DNA from: Crossaster papposus
Taxonomy: Eukaryota; Echinodermata; Asteroidea; Velatida; Solasteridae
Direction of reading: 5' to 3'
Length of the DNA: 64,000 nt
Assembly: GCA_037893245.1 (NCBI GenBank)
Contig: JBAIAA010000656.1
Location: forward strand, 1,010,001 to 1,074,000
Shown: in pieces, positions 46,118 through 56,850 of the stretch
Numbering within the stretch: position 1 is the first letter of the stretch
How the letters are laid out: every line of letters starts with the position of its first letter
Notes under the pieces: model-generated
What the model saw: only the letters and a program-made list of their open reading frames with translations
Database searches by the model: none
Told to the model about the DNA's origin: nothing
Program-made: the position numbers and the translations under genes

Positions 46118-47856
46118 TGGGTCATTCCAGCAGGTTGGGACACGTGCATATTTTGCCATTTCACCTATAAGATTTAGTTTTCTTGGGAAGAATGAACTAT
46201 TTTTCTTGTCAATGATGGTTGAAACTAGAGAGTTACAAAAAGACCTTTTGAATGATACCAAATTTGGTGACATTAATTATTTTATTTTTTAGATATTTCA
46301 TAAAACATGGTGGCGTGCAAGGCTAGTTAGGACGTAACATGTGTGACAAAAATTGAGTAGTTTTAAGTATGCAACTTGCACATTAATAAATACATAATTT
46401 AACACCTCTTTGCTAATAAGGTAGCATAAAAAAACATGAGAAATAGTAATTGTAAGTCATATCTTTCTTGTTTACGTCATTTATTTTGTTAGAGCTCACC
46501 AAAAATGAGTAGTGTAGACGTAACACAAGGTGTCCACTTTTGTAACATTTTGTTTGGGGGTGTAGTATTTTCCCTTTGCCTCAAAGCAAGTCTAAAATGA
46601 CTTAAATTCATCACATCTGACTTGATTTATGAGAAAATTATTCATAAAGTTGGAAAATAGTTTAACTTTTTCAAATATGACGAGAAATCAGGTCATTTTG
46701 GGGTACGGTGTCCATGTTACGTCTGAACAATTTAAAACTATTTGTTTCTATAACTGGTAAATAAGCTCAATAGGATGTGTGGAACTAACGTTGTACCAAA
46801 TAACTGGACACAACAGATACACAAAATACACAAACTAGACTTGCATTTCATTCATGTGTGAATTATTCCATTTTAGATTTGTGGTGTCCATGTTACGTCT
46901 GCACTGTGGTTTGGTAACAAATGTTGCAATTGAACACAATATGAAACATTTACCAACTTATAAACAATAAAAATAGAATATGGTGACATGCTCAGATATT
47001 TAAATATGAAAAGATTTTTGTTTTAACAATATGCATAACATTTATGAGTGATTTAATAATTATACACCGTGTCCATGTTAAGTCTGCACTGTAAAATATG
47101 CTACTTTTGTTTGGCATTTTCTTGTATTAGGTTTTAGTTACCTGTTTTATGCATAATCATATCAAACAACTGACCACCTAAGTTTAGAGCCATGTAATTC
47201 ATTGCTTTCATGATATCATAGGTGATTGTTCTCAATATTTGACACATGATGTAACATGGGCACGGTGTCCATGTTACGTCTGCAACACACCATTTTAAGA
47301 TGCAATTCCCAAGATTTAAGACAAATTGTACAACATAGCTACTAAAATTAAATGTATACTATCCAAGTCTATAAACTAAACTAATATAATGCTACTTATA
47401 GCACAGTATTTGTTGTTAATTCAAGTTTTACATAAGTTTTCTTGTTTTAATTACACGATGAGAAAAGTAATTTGCTACGATTTTGTTGTTGTGATTTTCA
47501 ACCCTTTGTAGAATTCATGTATAAGAAAGTTTACTTATTTGCAAAAAACTTAATGGTTTCTATCATTTTGACTAAGATATGGCAATATACAATGTGATCC
47601 AAGCTGATTATTAAACATCTAATCTCAAATTGGTGTCCACAGTCCATGTTACGTCTGCACAAAATTATTGACATTACTACCTTACGGTGCCATTATGAAA
47701 AAAATGATTAATTATATGGTAATAAAAATATTATATGTTGAATGTACATGTATATGATACCATAATGATAAAATAGTAATCTTGCAAGCAATTTGAAATT
47801 TTTACTCGTATGTCAGTAATGTCACACTCTGTGTCCCAACCTGATGGAATGACCCA
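46118..47856. mobile_element. 1.74-kb DNA transposon relic with repeated internal motif
   Basis: Left TGGGTCATTCCAGCAGGTTG and right TGGAATGACCCA form 26-bp inverted repeats with one or two changes, flanked by GA on both sides (46116-46117, 47857-47858). The AT-rich interior carries a motif close to GTGTCCATGTTACGTCTGCA: reversed at 46331 and 46513, forward at 46707, 46883, 47070, 47264 and 47632, and a further reversed half-copy at 47248. No transposase was recognised, so it is non-autonomous or decayed. The GGGTCATTCCA end is reminiscent of IS4EU/ISL2EU-type elements, a weak guess. Confidence 0.82.
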
Positions 47857-47858
47857 GA

Positions 47859-49306
47859 TATACATCTTAATCCCAGTAAATTCTAGTTCCAATCACAATA
47901 CAATCCCAGTAATTTGACTGAAGACTTTCCTGGCTGGACTGAAATGTTTCATGATAGGGACTGAAATGTTTCATGATAGGAGCATAGAGAGTAAGAACAG
48001 AGTTTGATACCAGAACATGTATCTATCCATTGTTTGCATTCAAATCAGAAGTACCGGTAGGCCTTGAAAATTGGGCAACTACGTGGTATGTTTGGTCTAG
48101 TGATCAGGTCATACGGGGTTCAAATTCAGCTGCTCTTCCTCGGTAGTATAAATGGGCACCAGCATTAGCTGGGAAGTAACCTGCGATGAAGTATCATTTT
48201 AAACACTGGCTTGACGAGCCATATCGGCTCCTGACAGGCTTTAATTACCGATACTTTACTTTCAACAAGTGGTTACCCTAGTAACCAATTACAAACATAC
48301 TTCTAATAAACTAAATTAGTCATTTCTACTATGCCAACAAATCAAATTCTCAGCCAAGAGCAAATATATGGATTTTTCAAATTTAAATTAGAAGATGCTT
48401 CACAGAAAACTCAATTTCATAACTGCTGTAATTTGAGCTGTGCTACAAGAGCACAACGCATGCATAGAGTGAAGAAAGCTAACAAGGAAACACAATCATT
48501 GCTAGTCTAGGCACGTCTAGCAACTTGAGAACATCCTTACACCATCTCTCTCTGAACTCAATCTTTAATTGGCCCATCTTGACAGGTGTAAGGGGGCATG
48601 CCTGATCATGCCTACTTGTGAGTTAGCATTCTAACAAGCTCCATTCAGATTCAAGTAGCTTCAGGCTAGATGTAGATGGATTTTAGGTGGATACGGTTCG
48701 TTGTTCATAGCTCCTGGTCATCTTAGATAAACGCTGGGTCATTGGCCGCTTGAGTAACATCCGATCATGTGATATAGACCTGATCATGTGACATAACTGA
48801 TCATGTGACAGACCTGATCATGTGACAGACCTATACCTGTTCATAGGACTTTATAGGCCTGGTTTTATTCAAAGCCAATATGACTCCCAATGTATTGCAC
48901 TGAATAATACACCCTGGGTTTGTCTCATTAAAGCATGTAAGTACACTTTTCACTACTTTTACCTAATTTTAGGTATTTCCATACAAACAAATTCAATAGC
49001 AAATGTTTCAAGTTGTGTATTTGAAAAAAGAAATAATGTTCACATACAATACAGAGTGTCACAAGACAAGGTAAAAATTATTTGTTGAATACCAATCCCA
49101 GCTTGCACCCAGGTGGAATTCCACCTTTGGTGCACACCCCCAATAATTTTGAACTACAAAATCATTAGGTCAATGTTAAAATGTGTGGACTGTGCAGATA
49201 TTTGATATCCTTGGCCTAATGGGTTTTATTTAATTACAGTCACGCATCACTAAACAGTTGTCAATTGATCACAACATGTTTGGACATTATAACCAAGTTC
49301 CTTGCC
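47859..49306. other. Intronic sequence; short E-box cluster at 48765-48825
   Basis: Mostly featureless. Four copies of TCATGTGA within 61 bp are entered separately. Confidence 0.4.
48763..48826 (+). promoter_or_regulatory. Four TCATGTGA E-boxes at 17-19-bp spacing
   Basis: TCATGTGA occurs at 48765, 48784, 48801 and 48818, inside a short degenerate repeat GACCTGATCATGTGACA. Known: TCATGTGA is the preferred E-box of MiT/TFE factors. Inference only: a short tandem repeat that happens to multiply this site inside the kinase intron. Confidence 0.4.
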
Positions 49307-49310
49307 TTAA

Positions 49311-49952
49311 AGGTAGGATACACCATTGGTAATTGCTGGAATTATCAGGAATGGGTGGATGTAAAGGTAGGATACACTAATTGCTTGAATTATCAGGAAT
49401 GGGTGAATATAAAGGTAGTATACACCTTTGGTAATTGCTTGAATTATCAGGAATGGGTGGATGTAAAAGTAGGATACACCTTTGGTAATTGCTTAAATTA
49501 TCAAGAATGGGTAGATGTAAAGGTAGGATACACTGTTGGTAATTGCTTGAATTATCAGGATTGGGTGGATGTAAAGGTAGGATACACCATTGGTAATTGC
49601 TTGAATTATCAAGAATGGTTGGATTTAGGGGGTTGTATTTTATCGTAAATATATCGTATATAAGTAAATATTGTTCTAAATAAGTTTTACAATAATGGAT
49701 GCCAAGAAATAAAAGAAGAAAAAAAAACGGCTTTTGTTTTCAACCGGCATCGGGCCGTTGTTGCTGTTGTTTTGAGTTTTTCCGCGGTCGCCGTCCGACG
49801 ATTGTGAATGTTTTTTCGTAACAATTACCGGATATCTATTGCAATCATTTTGCTGGATGCCTATAATCATTATTTACTTTCCAATAAGTAAGATATTTCT
49901 TAATAATTCGGTAGTAAAGATGTTTGATATCTGCAAATAAGGTATGCTACCT
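49311..49952 (+). mobile_element. Family B MITE, copy B4, with tandemly expanded left end
   Basis: Begins AGGTAGGATACACCATTGG after TTAA and ends GCTACCT before TGAA. The first 50-60 bp of the element (AAGGTAGGATACAC to AATGGGTGGATGT) is repeated six times in tandem (49311-49625) before the single interior (CGGTCGCCGTCCGACG, TTTTGCTGGATGCC). Element length 642 bp against 366 for B2. Confidence 0.9.
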
Positions 49953-50151
49953 TGAATGAATTCCAGTGCTGTATTATGTCTGTTAGCAACTGGCTGCGGT
50001 TGGGTTTGAAATCATTCTCCTGGCTATCAGTGATCATGGCAGGACCTCAGTTTAATGATCAAGGGCAAATTATTCCAATCCCAAATCATTTAGGTTTTTT
50101 TTCATCCAGGATTGTACACAACGTAGACAACACAGCACTGATATTAACTAA

Positions 50152-50388
50152 CCAGCTCCCATCGGATGATGTGTATATAAATGCAAAGTTTTTCCGAGAT
50201 TCAAGACGGATGACGAATAAACACGTCACATGCAAGGCCGGAATATCTGTAAGCAGTGAGCGAGGCCGGAATTATCAAGGGTCTGCTTCCCACTACGATC
50301 GGCCTCAACCCGCCTCCGAACAAGTTTTGTGAAAAAGAATCCCGCGTTTGTGCTTGGTCAATGTCAAAATAATCCCTGCACGAACTGG
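50152..50388 (+). mobile_element. Family A MITE, copy A8
   Basis: Right end CACGAACTGG with TTAA; left CCAGCTCCCATCGGATGATG preceded by CTAA. Interior as in A1 and A2 (GTGAGCGAGGCCGG). Confidence 0.83.
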
Positions 50389-50392
50389 TTAA

Positions 50393-51189
50393 GACACAAT
50401 GTCCAATGTTGCTGTGATCAATTTTGCATGACTGAATGCAGCTCATAGGGGATAATGCCAAGGATAGGGAGTTTCTGCACACTCAAACATTTTCAAAATC
50501 GACTTCATGGTTTTGTAGTTATTTCCAAAAACAGTTAGACAGACATTTTGTTGAGACACCCTGTATATACCGGTACCTGACTATCAGCAGAGCAGACAGT
50601 ACGTGTCTCAATGGGCTTGTATCATTTTGCATGTGAACGAGTCGGGACACAGTGCACGATCACTGAGAAATATCTTCATTTTCACATTTGTACAGTCAGT
50701 CTCCAGTTCCTCATATTTCTGGAAAATGTGCTAATGACAATTTGCAAGTTATAATGTAAGTATTTCGTACCAAACAAATGCAATTTCATTCTTTACTTGA
50801 TGTTGTTACAAGTACTTAAGTACACGGTAACTTTGGTTTGGCCACTGGTTTTAGGCTTTATTAGTTTATAACGTATTAGGAGATCCTTTTGCACAATTTC
50901 TTTTACAGAAATTTCTCATGCGGCAGCCATATAGGTAATTAGACACCGCAACAATCGGTATACATTGTACATCAAAGCTACAATTGAGTAAATTAAACTT
51001 GGTGTGTCGACCTTGAGCCATGAAGAAAATACATTACAGAGATGAGATACAGCATGCATGAGTTAGTTTCTAACACCTCTAGAAGGATGTTATCTTTATT
51101 CCTATCACGTACTACACTTACTATGACCCCAGAAAGTGCACCATATTTGCCTGATCCACCAAGTGGTCCACCAGAATTTCAGATCCATA
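50393..51189. other. Intronic sequence without feature
   Basis: No gene or repeat recognised. Confidence 0.4.
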
Positions 51190-51540
51190 ATTAACAGACT
51201 TTTGATGTTGCAGAAGAAATCTATTCTTTCTGTAAATGATGCAGGTTACTTTGATCACTTTATTTGCCAAATCTATATTGAAACCGAATGATCTTTACAA
51301 TCACCAACTTGCCGTATTTATGTTTAAATTTACTCGCAACTTACTACCACCAGTTTGTAATCACTTCTTTTCACTCAGTTCTTCTGTTCATTCTTACGAT
51401 ACAAGTAGAGCGACAAAATAGAACTTCTTACTTTAGAAACAGTTTCACATCGTGGGAATGCATCAGAGGTTATCAGGAAAGTCAAGTGCAAACCAGGCTG
51501 ATCAACTTGATTCAGAATGGCTAAATAAATCAAAGATTCT
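51190..51540 (+). mobile_element. CR1/jockey-type LINE fragment, C-terminal RT region
   Basis: Frames read NRLLMLQKKSIL and AGYFDHF, then in the next frame SILKPNDLYNHQLAVFMFKF and LLPPVCNHFFSLSSSVHSYD. This is the pattern after the RT domain in CR1/jockey-type ORF2 proteins (LQKRAIR, ILK..DLY..Q...FM.K, LP..F..FF....VHSY.TR). At least one frameshift (near 51255) and stops break it. No 5' part or tail. Confidence 0.68.
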
Positions 51541-52509
51541 CCCTTCAACTTGGTTGAGCCTTTAAGTGCTTATTAAAATTGCAAGACACTAAAGGACGTG
51601 GCCGTGTTCAATCAACAAGAATAAGACAAGGGTCGGTAACTGATGATCTGACATCCACAGAGGGAGACTGCACTTAAGACTAGGCATAGATGCTCATCAT
51701 GCAGGCAGCCAAAAGTACAATGACCTTCAAAGTACGCAGGCTGAACATCTTGAAAGTACAGAGACACTACACTGGGTTTGTGTTTTGTCTCTTCTTGGCC
51801 GCCATTAATGGGCCAATTTCAAATGTTGTCAGCAATTACGGGTCAGACCGTCCTCATCAGATCTGGTTTGTTACTCAACCTTTGAGCACATCACAAAGAG
51901 TCAGGATTTATTGGTCATTGTGAAATGCAATTGCAAAATTCCTTCGCATATTATTGGCGCAACTTGGGATGTTCTTTAAAGGAAAAGAAAAAGTGCAGTG
52001 ACTTTAAAAATAGCCTCTGGCCTGAAAGTACAGCTTACTTCTGATGGATGCAGGATATAGGATGTGTGGTTAGGTGTGGTTGGCTACGAGGTACAAAGAA
52101 AAAGATATCACAAGACTTGACAAAGCCAGGGAGCAGTCGATCAAAATCATCTTAAAGATGATTAAATTCTTTTAGCCTGCATCAGATACAAATAAGCCGG
52201 CCTAGCTTGGAATGGGAACTGGAAAAAAACAGAGAGATACTGTACCGTAAAAAATGATTTTAACATTCTCAGTATTGCTGTACATTTAGGTACCTGTATG
52301 TACCGATGTTCTCAGTCATCCAGTAGTATTCGATTCATCTCATATACAGTATCATCCTCAATAAAGCATTTACATTACATGCTGGTCAATTAACATTGGG
52401 GGGGGGGGGGGGAGGGGGACAAATTCAATCCAAATGTCTTGAATTATCCACTGATGAGCAACTACAGTACATTCACCTGTAAGATGAACCTAGCACCTGT
52501 AATACATTG
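51541..52509. other. Intronic sequence without gene
   Basis: Includes a G run at 52399-52412. Nothing else recognised. Confidence 0.4.
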
Positions 52510-53578
52510 GAGAAACACCTGAAAGCTATTAAACAAAAGTTTCAATCTGAACAAAGTCTAATAAGGCAAGTCATCTCAGATTGGCAATTACAATGATGGC
52601 GGACAAACTTAATTGTCCTGCACCTGCTACCGAATGAGGAGTACACATGTACTTCCGGTATAAGTCATACCGGTACGTACAAGATACAAGTCTTACGTAC
52701 AAGATACAAGTCGTACGTACAAGATACAAGTCGTACGTACGAGATACAAGTCGTACGTACGAGATACAAGTCGTACGAACGAGATACAAGTCGTACGTAC
52801 GAGATACAAGTCGTACGTACGAGATACAAGTCGTACGAACGAGATACAAGTCGTACGTACGAGATACAAGTCGTACGTACGAGATACAAGTCGTACGTAC
52901 GAGATACAAGTCGTACGTACGAGATACAAGTCGTACGACATATAAGTTTTACGAACGACTTATGTGACCTGCCCCATCGTAATCAGGAATAAGTCGCTGG
53001 GGCCGTTTTACGCAATCGGTCGTTGAAGTGAACGCATGAGTGAAAATCGTGACCAAGTCGTTTTTCTGAACATTGTATTTTTAGGAAGTGTGGTTATCAC
53101 AGAATATTGTCATTAATGTCTTGTATGTAAAAACGATAAATAAAGATGAAAATGAAGAGGATTTGTGTGCGCTGTTCGTATGATTTTAGTCAATTATGTT
53201 TATTTCAAAGCTGTTTTTCCCAGAATGTGGATTCGGCAAATAAATATACACCTGTCATCTCATCAGACCATCAACTCATCAATCTAAACAGATACACACT
53301 TGTGATGGGTATCATTAGAAAGCTTATGAAATTCCCTTTCTCACCATGTGCATCTCAAAAAGTTATTTCGAGACTTATTCCTGATTTTGATGGAGCGGGT
53401 CACATGTATCTCCTACGTTACTTGTACCGGAAGTACTTCTCATGCGGTAGCAGGTGCAGGACAATTAAGTTTGTCCGCCATCTTTGTATGGCTATTGCCA
53501 ATCTGAAATGACTTGCCTTATCAGACTTTGCTCAGATTGAAAATTTTGTTTAATAGCTTTTGGGTGTTTATATTTCAC
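52510..53578. mobile_element. Fold-back element, about 1.07 kb, with 20-bp array in left arm
   Basis: The left arm (52514-52665: AAGCTATTAAACAAAAGTTT, AAGGCAAGTCATCTCAGATT, TGGCGGACAAACTTAATTG, CACCTGCTACCG) matches the complement of 53400-53570. The arm match continues past the array: TGTGACCTGCCCCATC and AATCAGGAATAAGTC at 52965-52998 pair with 53365-53400. The arm is thus split by the inserted 20-bp array at 52675-52945. Central loop 53000-53360. No transposase seen. Confidence 0.85.
52675..52945 (+). repeat. 20-bp tandem array (GATACAAGTCGTACGTACGA), 13-14 copies
   Basis: Units of GAGATACAAGTCGTACGTAC with AAGATACAAGTC variants at left and CGTACGAACG variants inside. Each unit contains the palindrome GTACGTAC. 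The seed GGAGATACATGTGACC is present once in the opposite arm of the fold-back element. Decayed relatives also occur at 53580-53680. Confidence 0.94.
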
Positions 53579-53949
53579 TTTAAGTCGTACATATACGAGT
53601 TATAAGTTGTATGTACTAGTTATAAATCGTAAGTGAGACATAAAGTTGTACGTACGAGATAACAGTCATACATACAAGTTAGCTAAAGGGAGAGAGGATT
53701 CTATTCTCACCATGTCCCTAATACAGCTTAGTAGAAAATGGCCCCCAATATGTTTATTTGTTTTAAAAACTATTTTCAGCAAATTCTTTGGCCCAAAATG
53801 GGGGTAAATAATCACCTGGTTGGGTCTAGAATGGTCCATTTGGCTGTAAAATAGCCCATTTTGTAGCGGCAAAAATATCATCTTGGGTGTGAAAATCATC
53901 AAGTGTGTGGAGGTTTCCAACCTTAATCCCAACTCCCTAGGCTCCTTTT
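53579..53949. other. Decayed GTACGTACGAGAT units then unassigned sequence
   Basis: 53580-53680 holds three or four degenerate copies of the 20-bp unit. The rest shows no feature. Confidence 0.5.
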
Positions 53950-54295
53950 TGCTTGGAACCATCCTCAATCCTCCAAAATCCTAATATTACCAGTACATGT
54001 ATGTAAAAATGGGACTCATCCTCAATCCTCTAAAATCATCAGTTATTTCTTGTATTTGTTCAGTGGAGGGGTGACCATTGCCTCAATCCTCTAAAATCCT
54101 CAATTAATGCTATGAGTTTAGTCAGTGCCGATGACATTTAGAAGCAATGTGGGTGGTATTGAGCATAATGAACAGTTGCATTATGCGTGGCTGAACATAA
54201 AGAAAGCTGGGTACAAAATCAACTGTCACTTTTTGCCATTCATCCTCAATCCTCAAAAATCCTCCGAAACTGCAATGAGGATTTCAGAGGATTGA
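53950..54295. repeat. Dispersed CCTCAATCCTCTAAAATCCT motif, four forward and one inverted copy
   Basis: CTCAATCCTC followed by AAAATCCT or AAAATCAT occurs at about 53972, 54020, 54083 and 54244, and its complement (GAGGATTTCAGAGGATTGAG) at about 54278. Copies are separated by 30-150 bp of different sequence, so this is not a simple tandem array. Confidence 0.75.
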
Positions 54296-54605
54296 GGAGA
54301 ATTATCTGAAATGGGTGGATTGGGGAGGGTTGTATTTTATAGTAAATTGACCTGTCTGAAGTTGTACAATCATGAAGACCGAGAAACAAAGCAAGAAAAA
54401 CGGCGTAATTTTGTTAACCATCGGGCGGTTGTTCTTTTTATATTGGTAAGTTTATAAAATTCTAATTTTCGGAACAATGACAGGATACATGTACCTATAG
54501 CGCAATCATTTTGCTGGATGCCTACAGTCATTATTTACTTTTAAATAAGTGAGATATTTCTTAATAAGTCAGTAGTACATTTTTTTCGATGTATGCAAAT
54601 GTTGA
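54296..54605 (+). mobile_element. Family B MITE, copy B5, ends eroded
   Basis: Interior matches B2 and B3 (GGGTTGTATTTTATAGTAAA, GCAATCATTTTGCTGGATGC). The left terminal repeat is replaced at the junction with the dispersed CTCAATCCTC motif. The right end lies 20 bp from the kinase exon at 54625. Confidence 0.75.
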
Positions 54606-54624
54606 GAAGTATGAGCAAACTGAC

Positions 54625-54739
54625 CTGTTGGGCACAGTATATTCTCAGGCTTCAGGTCAGCGTGAATTACATTCTCTTGTCGTAAGAATCCGAGGACTTG
54701 AAGAAGTCGCAGGGCCACCTTACGAACCAGCTGAAGCTT
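54625..54739 (-). CDS. Protein kinase exon: catalytic loop (HADLKPEN), partial gene
   Basis: Seen: a 115-nt minus-strand exon coding 38 residues plus one base. It contains LQLVRKVALRLLQVLGF followed by VIHADLKPENIL, the catalytic loop of a Ser/Thr kinase with the catalytic Asp, Lys and Asn intact. It follows a pyrimidine-rich acceptor ending TTATAG and ends at CAACAG|GTCAGT, a good donor. Known: HADLKPEN in place of HRDLKPEN is typical of the DYRK/HIPK side of the CMGC kinases. Inference: the first base of the split codon (G) joins AG at the start of the exon at 33464-33585 to give Glu, so the two exons are consecutive across a phase-1 intron. The N-lobe exons should lie at higher coordinates but none was recognised. 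The exact orthologue is not known to me. Confidence 0.88.
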
Positions 54740-55810
54740 CTATAAGACAAAAGATAAGAAAAGATTGACTAGCATGTAGGAATGACTGAAAGATACAGGC
54801 ACAAGAGATGTAACAATTATTATCTTGGGTGTCGGGTAATCAGGTAAGAAGAGTGCTCAGATTGACCCAAATAGAATTGTGTTTTACAGATGTCATTTTA
54901 TGTATCAATTTCCCATTATTTGGTTCTGAAGCCACTCTAAATTGAGGGCAATCAACTGGCCTTTTCTTTGCAATAGAATAAGTAATTTTCTCAAACTAAG
55001 TTTATACATCCCTACAGCTCAAACAATTCTCAAATATTTAGTTTTTAGATAAAAGTAGCTACTTCAATAAATGTGATTTTGACAGTTGGTGTCAATAGTG
55101 TAATTACAGCGCCATGCATATACAACCACGAAAATGTTTTTTTGCTCCAAATTCAGTAATTGTCTTAAATGTCAAACTTAAATCTCACGTTCAAGAGTAC
55201 TCGACCCTACCTGTACAATGACAGTTTGAAATAGTTTTAACCATCAGGTAGTAAGAAACATAACAACATGGTTCCAGGGGAGAATGATACAATAAGGTTA
55301 GAAAGACAGATGATGATACTCCTACCATTTGATCAATCGCAGACATTCAGAAATGTAATTTATTTCCCCTTCCATTACATGTACATGTACTTCTACAGAG
55401 GCCAGTCACCAACAACCAGAAATTTCTTGTAGGCACTGTGACTAGTTAAACTTCAAACACACAAAAAACAGGTAACTGGTAGTTGCAGCTGGCTTATCCA
55501 TCTCTTTACAGTCAAATCATACCATGATACATGTATCTTTTGTAGCTGTAGCAATACACACAGTCAAAGACAGTCAATAGGGACCATTCAATTTAATACG
55601 CATACGTCGTATGCGGCTCGGAAAAAGTCGCATATCAAACCACCATTTTGCATAATTTCATCAGTCTTACATTTCACCATTTTGATATGAGAAGTAAAAT
55701 GCTGATAGGGTACCAGATGAAACAACAAGCAAAATGGCAAATTAATAGGCGACTTTTTTGAGCCACATACATGTACATGTACATGTACATATCCCGTATG
55801 CGTATACCTG
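54740..55810. other. Unassigned; upstream intron of the kinase gene
   Basis: Must be intronic if the kinase gene extends to higher coordinates. No exon recognised. Runs of TACATGTACATG near 55770. Confidence 0.4.
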
Positions 55811-55811
55811 A

Positions 55812-56565
55812 AGCCCTGTTAGCACTGGACTTATTTTGGTAAAACTTACTGAGACGATGGGTATTTTTCCCATTTTAGGTCCAGTGCGGACAGCCTAGGA
55901 AGTTTTCTTCTCAGTTACTGTTCCTGAGTCCAGCGGTTACTTTTACCGGCCAACTGCTGCCTAGGAAAACTTCCCAGGTAACTTTTCCAGCGAAGATAAG
56001 TCCAGTGCGGACAGCGAGAGTTGGTAAAAGATGCTCAGGAAATCGTTTATCCAGCCCGAGTGAGAGGTCATACTACACAGGGACAGCCCGCATGCGCTTT
56101 GCATTGTTTACCGTGCAAGTTGCGCGCACTGCGGCATGCTGCATCGCATGTGGCAATTTCTCAAACAAATCAGGAGCGTTGTTGTTCCTTCGTTTAAAAT
56201 CATGGCAGACGCTATTATTGATACAATCGGAAGTTTGATTGGTTTAGATTGTAGCACGTCGTACAAAAAGAAGAACCAGAACTAAAAAAAAACGTGTGCA
56301 CGTACGTGAGTAGTAACGTTGACAATGGCAGGAATGATTGGGCAAAAGGGGCGTGCGCTTGAATATATGGGGTCAATACGGAAAGGTCACGCAAAGCACC
56401 CTCATGAGTCATTATACTGACAGCTCGGTTACTTCTCCTGCAGTCTCGGTAAATATTTCGCGTGTCGAAAGTCCAAGTGCTGACAGTGGTAACATTTGAC
56501 CATTTGTTATTTTACCATCGTCTCAGTAAAACCTTCCCAACAAAAAGTCCAGTGCGAACAAGGCT
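55812..56565. mobile_element. Inverted-repeat element with repeated AGTCCAGTGC ends
   Basis: Outer ends AGCCCTGTTAGCACTGGACT and the complement (AGTCCAGTGCGAACAAGGCT) continue inward to TTTTACTGAGACGATGG, about 50 bp in total. GTCCAGTGCGGACAGC recurs inside at about 55881 and 56001, and a variant at 56469, as if shorter elements with the same end were stacked. Flanks TGA and TAA are at best an imperfect 3-bp duplication. No transposase. Confidence 0.75.
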
Positions 56566-56850
56566 TAAGCTTCTTGTACTGGTACACATGTAGACAAGCA
56601 CTCAACTGTTAACAGTCACTTGAATAATCTTGGCTGCTCAGTTGACTTAATTCAATTGGTCACCCAGGGAGGTACCAGTATCTGTACCATAGGGTTTTTA
56701 GGACACAAAGACAACACACATGCTTTGGTTTAGTGCTTTTTTTAAGTTTCAGTGCAATATCATGTACAATACATGTACCTTGAATTTGTTTTCAAGATGT
56801 CACGGGATCTTTAATGTTAAAGTCTGTCTCTTGTAATACCTATACTTTAA

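Larger units (their letters stand above)
33586..54624 (-). other. About 21-kb intron of the kinase gene
   Basis: The interval between the two kinase exons is 21,039 bp, starts with GT and ends with AG on the minus strand, and splits one codon consistently (phase 1). It is filled with mobile elements and arrays: the 140-bp tRNA-like array, a 12-bp array, TTAA-flanked MITEs, a SINE, a 1.74-kb transposon, a LINE fragment and a fold-back element. No additional coding exon is needed inside it, because the kinase sequence reads continuously from catalytic loop to DFG. Confidence 0.8.
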
